From: Stachybotrys elegans
Taxonomy: Eukaryota > Ascomycota > Sordariomycetes > Hypocreales > Stachybotryaceae
Reading direction: 5' to 3'
Assembly (NCBI GenBank): GCA_020746835.1
Contig: JAGPNK010000006.1
Span: forward strand, 310,001-374,000
DNA length: 64,000 nucleotides
Position numbers and translations under genes: made by a program. The notes beneath the pieces are model-generated. The model did not search any database. It saw only the letters and a program-made list of their open reading frames with translations, and was not told the origin of the DNA. Positions within the stretch are counted from its first letter, which is position 1. Every line of letters starts with the position of its first letter. Positions 55,650-64,000 of this stretch are shown piece by piece.

Positions 55650-58021
55650 TCATGCTACGTCGAGATATCCTGACGTGAGCGATGGCCCAAAGGTCATCTC
55701 TTCCCCAACCGCCGCGATCCCCTCGTGGGCCGTCGCGAGGTCAGCCAGGTGTTGGAGTCCCTGGCTGGCTGCTGCCTCGACCGACGACGCCGGCCGCATG
55801 TGTTCCGCCAGCTTGTCGCGCACACTGTCCCACAGTCCTGCCGGCTGCTCCAGGATCTCCTTGATCACCTGTCCCGCGTCCTCCCGCGAGCCCTCCAGCT
55901 TATAGAGCTTGCCTAGAGACATGGCCACTAGCGACACAAAGTGGTTGATCAGCGGGCTCATCTGACCATTGACCGACAGCAGGCTCGCAAGCTCCTTGGT
56001 CGGCCATAGAATCTCGCTGGGCGCGGCCCCCGGCGTCAAATGTGACACCAATAATCTACAGTGCCAGTACGCAAGGTGAACCAAGGGGTAGGAGCTGGGC
56101 TCAATGTGCCCAGGCAGGTCTTCCCTGTAGTTCTCGATGTAGTCTGCCAGGATGCCCGCCATGGGCGGCTCGGTAGTAGTAGCCCCCGCAGGAAGCGTCG
56201 AGATGACATAGGCAATCCGGCTCTGAACCTTGGAGAGCCCTAGAAAATCGTTAGCACATGTCGGCTGCCGCTGAGCGAAACCAACTTACGGATAAGGTGG
56301 AAGCACGTCTCCCCAACAGTCATCTCGAGGCCACTAGGAATTACAACGCTGTTGTCGGGAATCTGGGGCGGCTTGCCAGTACCCGCCGCATACCATCGGT
56401 CAATCAGCACCAGAGACCACCAAATGCGAACGCACAGCTGCTCTTCCGAATCCGACTCCATGCCAGCATCAATCGACAATGATCGCCACAGCTTCATCGT
56501 GTTGGCCAACGCCACCGCACGGGCGAGCAAGAATGGTAACGACGACGAAGCCCGCCAGTCCGCATCAATGATGAGCAGCAGTAATGCTTGGGCATGCACA
56601 ATGTTCGTCGCTTGGTTGCGCGGCTCGTCGCTGCCCTCCCAATCGTTCAGCAGCGCGCTGGCGAGCTTCACATCGCCAGTAGATGGCTGCACCGCTGCCA
56701 GAAGCGCCATTGAGAATGCATTTCTAACCGACACTGGGCAATGTCCCAGGAGATACTGCATTCGTGCCTTTGTGGTCGCCAAAATTGGGTATACCGGTTG
56801 ACTGTGGTTCAAGTACCTGCAAAAATGTCCTGAATTAGCCATCCGTCTGCATGCTTTCTCTAATTTGCACCTACTCGTTGAGAAGGCCCTCGTCCAGATC
56901 TGGAATCTCTTCACCGTCTGGCATCGGCACATCTGTGGTGGCAACAGGAGGTTTGGATACCACTCCGTCTGCCTTGATAGGCGTTGGCTGTGGCGCCAGC
57001 GAATTGCTGTTATAGCTGCCAAAGCCATCGCTGTGCCCCGACGCTGGTTGTATAGGGCGTGGCTCGGAGCCCCAGGCAGTTTGACGAGCCGGGATGGGTG
57101 TGCCAAAATCCCCGGACGATATGCTCGAGTAAGGCCGCTTGCGACTCGAGTCGTCGGCCGGGAGAGAATTATTCTGGGCCCGCGGGCGTTCGGGGGCAAA
57201 GAGTCGGTCCAAGTCGTCGTGGCTGAGCGCACCTTCGCTTTCGAGTTTGTTTTCGATACTATGGATTCTGTCGGCAAGCTCTTTGATGTACCTATGCAAG
57301 GGTCAGATCAACTTCGAACGGGCCTTCCTCGCGACGCCTCTTACCCTTTGCTTGGTCCTCTCTTCTGAGGAACGCGACTGAATAGACACCGGATAGATGA
57401 CCGGGAACAGCTGGAGCAGGGGGTCTCGCCCGTGTCTGATGGCGCATCACACTTGATCTTCTTCCTGCGGCACTCGTCACAGGCACGCGACACCTTGGAA
57501 CGCTTCCTTGGTGGGATACCGCTATCCATGGAATACTGATGGGGAATCGCAGGCGCCACAGAGACCGGAAGGCCATGCTGAACCATAGGATCAGGTGCCG
57601 GGGCATCGTGCACATACGATGGCGTTTGCTGTTGCTCGGGATCGGGATGAGGCATGATGCTTCGTAGGCTAGGGTCTTCGACGTTCATATTAGGGTCTGT
57701 CGCAGGCATCAGAGGCGTGCCGGCCAGCCCTTCGCCGAGTTGGGCCGCCAGTTGAAGCTCCTCCAGGTTCGGAGGCCGTGTCGCGTGCTGGTGCGATGCT
57801 TCTGCGTCCTGGGGCGGTAGCTCGGTGTGCTCGTGGCCTGGTACAGACTGGTCCGTGAGGTGTTGATCTGGGTGTTCATGATGCTCGTGGTGCTCCGGCG
57901 CCCCATCGCGAGGTGCAGTATGATAGAATGGCCCTGCATCCATGGTTTCGGCACCGGGTGATGGGTATGAGATGCCATTGGCCTCATTGACCTCATCGGG
58001 CTCCCCGTCCCGTGGAGCCAT
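55650..58021 (-). CDS. Zn(II)2Cys6 transcription factor, RGT1-related (4 exons)
   Basis: Nuclear regulator of 736 residues. Exons 58021-57345, 57291-56875, 56816-56290 and 56239-55650; introns 57292-57344, 56817-56874 and 56240-56289, all with GTRNGT-type donors. The N-terminus is rich in His, Glu, Pro and Gln. The zinc cluster Cys181, 184, 191, 202, 205 and 212 lies in KRSKVSRACDECRRKK...CSSCSRSSIRC, followed by the linker RVPQKRGPSKGYIKEL. That KRGPSKGY linker is shared with yeast Rgt1 (glucose-transporter gene repressor) and with RosA/NosA/Pro1-type factors. A short coiled coil (ELADRIHSIENKLES) comes next. The fungal TF middle domain runs from about YLNHSQPVYPILA to FHLIRLSKVQSRIAYV, including VRIWWSLVLIDRWYAAGTGKP. 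A role in sugar sensing or development is inference from the linker only. Start taken at the first ATG. Confidence 0.9.
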
Positions 58022-58981
58022 GGTGTCTGTCTTACTAGGTATTTCGAGAGGCTTTCACGATGTCTCCAACCAGGTGTGCAAGATGTATCTCTACAAGAAT
58101 CGTTGGAACGCGTCGTCGTACGGGGCATGCGGCGGTTTTACAGCTGAGCTACAACAGAGCCGCAGCTATCACGGTTGCGACGCGACTGCAGCGCGAGCAC
58201 AGCGACCACGCGCGCTCGACGCCCTGCAGACATTATCAGTCATAGGAACTCGTCACATATTTTTCGAGACAGGGCAGCGACGTGGCAGGCGACAATGTCA
58301 TGGTGCATCAAAAGGATGAATGGGTTGACTGTCGACTTACAAGCTGTCTAGTTGCTGGAGAACGGAGGATGATAAATGCGAAGCGACCGTCTCGCGCGCG
58401 TGCGCGGAATAGGAAGAACTCGGCGCCGTGAAAGCCAATGTGGGTGTTTTCGGTCGACTTGGGAGAAGGTGAAAGCATCGGAGAAGGAAAAATTTTCGGG
58501 ACAAGACCGCCAAAGGTCCTCGCTGACTCAGCCAGCTTTTTTTCCGGCACTTGCTGTGCTAAGCCGGGGTCAATGGCAATCATCAAGGCATAAGTACTTT
58601 AGCTTATTGCTAATATTATACCGTCTAGCAGAGACGGTTCTACGGTTCAACTAAGACGACCTAGCGACATAAAGAGGCCCGAACGGCTAGATAGGCCGGC
58701 ACTTTGTCGTGTCCCAATGTCTCACGGTCATTCTCCTGGTGTCAGTGGATCGTTGCCTGCTTCCTTCAATGCTCCACATCCCAATACTACCCTGCGTACG
58801 TCGTATATCGTATAACCTTCATAAGCGCCGCCGCCTCCAAACTCTCGTCATCCTGTTCCCTCACCTGCAGGGCGCAAGACGAGCTTCTCGGGGCGGTCCG
58901 ATGGGGGTTCTTGTGTAGCTCCGGAATCATGCCTGCGGTTTTGCGTACCAACCACACGAAGCGAGCAAGGCGTTGCAACAC
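58022..58981. promoter_or_regulatory. Divergent promoter region between RGT1-like and methyltransferase genes
   Basis: A 960-bp gap between divergent start codons. Plus-strand frames at 58704-59168 overlap the methyltransferase's first exon in a different frame and are shadows. An extra upstream exon of the methyltransferase could hide here, since its frame is open back to a TAG at 58916 without another ATG. Confidence 0.5.
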
Positions 58982-59873
58982 ATGGATCTATTGCAACTTG
59001 GACAATGGTCCTACATCCCGGAGGTCCCTGACAGCATTGCCCCGGCGCGTAGGCTCTTGCAGACCTACAGTAAACTACCGGCTGAAGATGTCGACCGACA
59101 CATCCTACAGGTTGTACGTTGCGCAGCTGCCAAATAAATACCCGACCTGTTCACCCAGTCGTTACTAATCCTCATACGTGTAGCGTGAGGAGGCGTGGAA
59201 CATAACTAGGTTTCCATGTATCGGCCGCTGGAGATTTCTCAGCCTCCTCGACACCTCTGAAGCGTTCTACCGCCAGATTCTTTTCAGGCTAACGGTGCCA
59301 AAGTCGGCAGACGCCTTGTTGGACCTAGGCTGCGGCGTCGGCCAGGTCCTTCGTCAACTACGTGCCGAGGGCGTCAATGATAGCCAGCTATATGGCACCG
59401 ATATAGAGCCAAGGCTAGTAGACCTTGGCTACGACCTCTTTCAGGATCGCCATCAGCTCAACGCCCGCTTTGTGTTTGGCGATGTTGTTGACCCCGATGA
59501 CACCCGATTCACCACGCTACGCGGTAAGATCACCATGGTCCACGCCACCAGCTTCTTCCACCTTTTCAACTGGGTGCAACAGCTGTATATAGGCAAGAGG
59601 ATCGTGGGATTCCTGAAGCCAGGCACACGGAATGCCGTCATATTTGGGAGACAGATGGGAACGACCAAACCCAGTGACTCGGCAGTTAGGAGCGCGGCCC
59701 CGTATCTGCACGATGGACTAAGTTTCCAGAGGCTATGGGATGAGATTGGCCGTATGACAAGGACTAAATGGTTGGTTCAGTTGACAGCTCTTGATGAACC
59801 TGTGGACGATTTAGCAGGTGTTCTCCCGCAACATACAGCACCGTATAGTTTTGCAATTTATCAACTTCCTTGA
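58982..59873 (+). CDS. SAM-dependent methyltransferase, AusD/Trt5-like (2 exons)
   Basis: Predicted small-molecule methyltransferase of 272 residues. Exons 58982-59110 and 59184-59873; the intron (59111-59183) starts with the weaker donor GTTGTA and has an ACTAAT branch site. The N-terminal YIPEVPDSIAPARRLLQTYSKLPAEDVDRHI and the junction REEAWNITRFPCIGRWRFL are the pattern of fungal meroterpenoid-pathway carboxyl methyltransferases (AusD, Trt5 and relatives), about 270-290 residues long. The SAM-binding motif I is LLDLGCGVGQ (Asp90-Gln97), then TDIEPR and a post-motif FGDVVD. The end KWLVQLTALDEP...PYSFAIYQLP fits the family's C-terminus. No polyketide synthase, prenyltransferase or terpene cyclase gene is in the window, so the substrate is unknown. 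It lies between the RGT1-like regulator and PAN2. Confidence 0.85.
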
Positions 59874-60322
59874 ATCATGATGGGATTGACAAGTCTGGCT
59901 GCTATGTGATACTGTCTTTGAAATTTGCAATTGACCCCAGGTTAAAATCCCAATGCGGATTCGAGGAATAAATAAATAAATAAATTCCAGTGAACATGTT
60001 GCACCGTGAACTACCAAGCATTGTTACAGGGTAGTTCGCAGTCAATCAGTTGATGTAAAGGCATCTAGCAGGATGAGTAAGCGGACTGCGTCAGACCTGG
60101 TGGTGTCCATTTCGCTGCGTGTGGAAGCTGCCCCGCCATATTCCAGGACGAGTGCATGTGGAGGACGAGGCTCCAAACGGCTTTCAACACCAGCTGACTG
60201 GCTTGATTCTACCCGATACCGGTCGCTTGAACTTTGCGGTTCTCGGGCGATTGCTTGAACCTCGGCATTGCCTACCGAATTTCCAAAGTAATGCGCCGTC
60301 GGAGGATGAGTAGTCAGTCACA
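59874..60322. promoter_or_regulatory. Intergenic, promoter of PAN2
   Basis: About 450 bp. Holds an (AAAT)n tract near 59969-59985 just after the methyltransferase and no credible gene. The PAN2 promoter should be at the right end. Confidence 0.5.
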
Positions 60323-63300
60323 ATGGACGCGGATTGGGATGAGGTGAGTGCACCAACGTGTCGCATCACTCGTCTCCTGCTTCACCAGAGCCGAGATGAG
60401 GTCTCCCAATGTTCCCGCCTTCTTCTGACGCTTTCCAGGTCTCCCGGATTCCGTTCCCGCCTCCGGGCGTTCACGCAATGCCCACCCCGGTAACCACCAT
60501 GATCTTCGATACGTCGCAGGAGCTTCTATGGACCGGGAACGACTTTGTATGGACGATTTGGCGATCTAGAGCGCGGTTGACGGTCTGACACTGCAGTACA
60601 GGGCCGGGTTACATCGTTCTATGGCACCAAGATGCAACTACATACTTCCCACAAAGCACACTTATCGGCCGACGGACCTGTTCGACAACTACTCGTCAAC
60701 GACAAGGGCATCATCGCCCTCGGCTCCAAAGATGTCCACATGGCGATCAGGAGAGGACCCCCAATATGGCACATAAGGTGAGGAAGGCAGCAATGGAACA
60801 ACCACGCACCGCTGACCGCGGTTAAGGCATGCCGCTATGAAGGATCTACGATGCATGAGCTTCACCTCCAAAGGCACTGCCGAAATCATTGTTGCTGGCC
60901 TTCAGGATGTCATGCTCGTGATTGACGTCTCTAAGGGGGAGGTTGTCAAAGAGGTTGGTATGCCCTTGGCGCTGGAGCATCCGTCACTAACCACCCTCGT
61001 CAAAGGTGCCGACGGAACATCAATATACCATCATGAAGCGCGGGCGTTATATTTGCGCAGCGACCAAGAGCGGCACCATTAACCTTTTGGACCCCGTCAG
61101 CTTCGCCGTTGTCCGGTCGTGGAGCGCGCACTCAGCCCTGATCAACGACATGGATGCGCAACATGATTTCATTGTTACATGTGGCTACTCGCTCCGCCAG
61201 GGCCAAAACTACATGCTTGACCCCTTTCTTAACGTTTTTGACCTGAAGAAAATGTCTTCGATGCCCCCTATACCCTTCCCAGCTGGGGCTGCCTATGTTC
61301 GCATGCACCCGAGGATGCTTACGACCAGCATTGTTGTGTCCCAGAGCGGCCAGATGCATGTCGTTGATCTTATGAACCCCAACACTAGCAACGTTCGCCA
61401 AGCAAATGTCATCACGTATCTGAGCATGTTTGAGATTGCCCCTTCAGGTGAAGCTATTGCGCTCACTGATGCTGAGTGCTACATTCACCTCTGGGGGTCG
61501 CCATCCAAGCTTCACTTTGTCGACCTGCCTACGCCTACTGAATTCGCGACTCCCGAGGAGCCCATTCCGCAGATTGAGTGGACAGCGGATACGTACGTGA
61601 TAACCTAGAACACAATGGATGAGATACTGACCTGAACAGGCCTCTGAACTCGATTGGCTTGCCATACTACCGAGAAGTGCTTGCATCGGCCTGGCCCGAC
61701 TTTGTGTCTGATGTCGGCGCTCCTCCAGTCAAGTTCGACTCTCAATTTCTTAGTGGCCTAAAGTCCACCGATTTTGGCCTCTATGGAAGAAATTCACGTG
61801 GCCTTCGAAGAAACCAGGTCGAAGACACACGCGACCTCGGGAAATCTGATCATTCCGGGCTCAAGGCTCCCAAATTCCTGAGTGAAAAGGCCAGAGAATC
61901 AGTCAAGTTGGCGACGTTGCTCCCCGACGACAAAGCTGATGAGCTGTCGAGCCCTCTAACCCAGATGGAAATCAGCAGCAAGAAGTCGGAGGTGCCGGTT
62001 ATGTACCGCAATGTTGAAATCAAGTACAGCAAATTCGGTGTTGATGATTTCGACTTCGGGTAGGTTCGGCCTCAACAGGGTTGTTTTGCTGTTGCTGACT
62101 GCTGCAGATTCTACAACAGGACTCGGTATTCGGGTCTAGAGACCCATATATCAAACTCCTACGCAAACTCCCTCCTACAGATCATGCACTTCACACCTCT
62201 TATACGGAACCTGGCCCTCCAACACGCGGCTACCGCATGTGTTGGCGAGGTTTGCCTCCTCTGCGAGATGGGTTTTCTCTTCGACATGCTGCAGAAGGCT
62301 GAAGGCTCTATTTGCCAAGCCACCAACATGCTCAAAACTTTGAGCAGCCATCCACAAGGTATGAGTCTCGTAGAACCAACAAAATCAGTGTTCTGACTTT
62401 TCGTCCAGCTGGACCTCTTGGCCTGCTGGAGGAAGATCCTCATGGGTCGACATTGAACGTGATGCTACAAGGCCTGACTCGATTTCTACTGGACAAAATC
62501 ATTCAAGACTACAAGTCCATGGCACCGACATCATCCGCCATGGAACAGGTAGGAGATTGCTATGATAAATCAGAGGCCTCAACTGACGACAGCTAGGCTC
62601 TGGCTACAGCGGCCACCACTTCAATAAGATGCATGAACTGCCGCAGCGAGTATACGAGACCCGGATCTACTTTTGTCAATGATTTGCTCTATCCTTCATT
62701 AGTATGTCCTCCCATCTCAACTATGCTCGAACACCCCCTGACGAGCTCCAGAAGACGCAGAACCGCAACGCAAAGTCGCCGCGCATAACCTTCTCGCAAG
62801 TCTTGAAGAATAGCGTGGAGCGCGAAACCACCTCTAAGGGGTGGTGTTCTCGTTGCCAACGCTACCAGACCATCGCGACTCGAAAGACTATACATAATAT
62901 TCCAGAGGTCCTAATGCTCAACACTTCCATCACCAGCCAGGATCACCGAAGCCTGTGGTCCACTCCCGGCTGGCTCCCTGAAGAGATTGGCATCATTGTC
63001 GAGCAGGGACAGTTCTTTTGCTACGAAGGAAAGGATTTGGAACTTCACCTGCAGCGCGGCATCCATAATATTACGGTTTATTCTCTAATTGGTATGGCTA
63101 TCAACATTGAGAGCGGTCAAACGCAGAAGTCGCATCTCGTGGCCATGGTAAATGGTTCGTTACAACACCCCTGGGTACCGAATTTGACTGACAGCCCCAA
63201 GTTGCACATGCGGAGCGCGAAGCGCCAGGCCAGAGCCAGTGGCACCTTTTCAATGACTTCTTGGTTCGATCAGTCCCTACTGACGAAGCCTTGACCTTCA

Positions 63301-64000
63301 ATTCATCTTGGAAAGTACCGTCGGTAGTCTCTTATCAGGTCAAGAGAGCAAATAACCAGCTGGATATGGAGTGGAAGAAGAACCTGGACACGTCCTTGCT
63401 CTACAATGATTGGAAGTATGTCGCCATTTCTCAGAATTGGCTTGCCCCCCTGCTAATCATGTCATGCGCAGCACTGTCGCCGCTCCTCACGAGAAGACAT
63501 ATCAGATTTTGAATCCCGAAAAGGAGCAGCCCGGCCCCGACACCATCGTTGCCTTGGACACCGAGTTTGTTGCGGTGCGGCAGCCGGAGATCGAAATGAA
63601 CTCTGACGGCGAACGAGAAACGATTCGGCCAATCGTATACGCTCTGGCCCGTGTATCCGTCGTCCGAGGGCAAGGAGAGGAAGAGGGTGCGCCGTTTATT
63701 GACGACTACATCGCTATAAAAGAGCCCATCGTCGATTACTTAACGTCGTACTCAGGTATCACGCAAGATGATCTCGACCCACGCATCTCCAAGCACAGCT
63801 TGCTGCCGCTGAAGATGGTGTATAAAAAGCTTTGGATTCTGTTGAACCTTGGGTGCAAATTCCTGGGCCACGGTCTGAAGCAGGATTTCCGCGTCATCAA
63901 CATCCACGTCCCAAAGGCGCAAATCATCGACACCATCGACATGTTCTTCCTCAAGTCGCGTCTGAGGAAGCTTTCGCTCGCTTTCCTGGCCTGGTATCTT
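60323..64000 (+). CDS. pan2: PAN2, catalytic subunit of the PAN2-PAN3 deadenylase (partial, 12 exons seen)
   Basis: Cytoplasmic poly(A)-specific 3' exoribonuclease that starts mRNA deadenylation with PAN3. The first 1,027 residues are present; the C-terminus runs off the window. Exons: 60323-60343, 60439-60546, 60602-60777, 60827-60953, 61006-61592, 61640-62059, 62108-62358, 62409-62548, 62597-62701, 62752-63147, 63195-63415, 63472-64000. Joined, they keep one frame. Order: WD40 propeller (about 1-340; [38 protein letters not shown]), PAN3-binding linker, pseudo-ubiquitin-hydrolase domain ([13 protein letters not shown], where the protease Cys is replaced; [12 protein letters not shown] zinc-like Cys), then the DEDD nuclease with Asp880/Glu882 in ALDTEFVAV and Asp989 in GHGLKQDF. 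The last DEDD Asp lies beyond the edge. Intron lengths are about 46-95 nt. Exon 1 encodes only seven residues, MDADWDE, which match the usual PAN2 start. Confidence 0.95.

Noticed and set aside
60837..61082. Alternative reading through the PAN2 intron at 60954-61005
   Set aside because: Reading through gives [13 protein letters not shown] and loses the conserved [14 protein letters not shown] frame; splicing GTTGGT to AAAG restores it.
1..64000. CRISPR array, prophage, rRNA operon or bacterial-type operons
   Set aside because: Spliceosomal introns, fungal regulators and PAN2/RAD4 show a eukaryotic nuclear sequence; no regularly spaced repeats, no 5S or 18S/28S-like segments were seen.

Overview
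The window is nuclear DNA of a filamentous ascomycete, most likely a Sordariomycete and plausibly Hypocreales. The support is short introns (about 48-125 nt, mostly GTRNGT...CTRAY...YAG), single-gene transcripts with pyrimidine-rich leaders, two Zn(II)2Cys6 regulators, a copper-fist regulator, a fungal phytochrome, PAN2 with many tiny introns, and intron-containing nuclear tRNAs. The order is inferred from protein character only; no database was consulted. Exon-intron structures below were built by hand from splice consensus and reading-frame continuity, and every multi-exon model closes to a whole number of codons.

Layout. 0.3-8.5 kb: hemerythrin-like HHE protein (-), tRNA-Ala(AGC), fumarylacetoacetase (+, last step of tyrosine/homogentisate breakdown), and a Zn2Cys6 regulator (+) with a 17-nt micro-exon. 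9-13.5 kb: a microsomal cytochrome P450 (+), a BUD22-like ribosome-biogenesis protein (-) and a short-chain dehydrogenase (+). 13.5-17.4 kb has no recognisable gene and ends in a CT-rich leader. 17.4-28.5 kb: mitochondrial oxoglutarate/malate-type carrier (+), tRNA-His (-), RAD4/XPC repair factor (+) and a 1,625-residue ABCA-type transporter (+). 29.6-34.1 kb: a hybrid phytochrome histidine kinase (-).

34.1-50.5 kb: about 16 kb in which I recognise no gene, only short scattered frames, microsatellites and homopolymer runs. Then a copper-fist transcription factor (+, 50.5-51.9 kb), 3.7 kb without genes, an RGT1-related Zn2Cys6 factor (-, 55.7-58.0 kb), a small AusD/Trt5-like methyltransferase (+, 59-59.9 kb) and PAN2 (+), cut by the right edge.

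The genes do not form a single pathway or an obvious biosynthetic cluster. It looks like a housekeeping chromosome arm (FAH, BUD22, carrier, RAD4, PAN2) interspersed with sensors and regulators (phytochrome, copper fist, two C6 factors) that have unusually long flanking regions. I found no transposon with recognisable coding sequence, no CRISPR array and no clear novel system. The points most worth checking are the large gene-poor block, the micro-exon inside the zinc cluster, the in-frame intron in the copper-fist gene, and the lone meroterpenoid-type methyltransferase.
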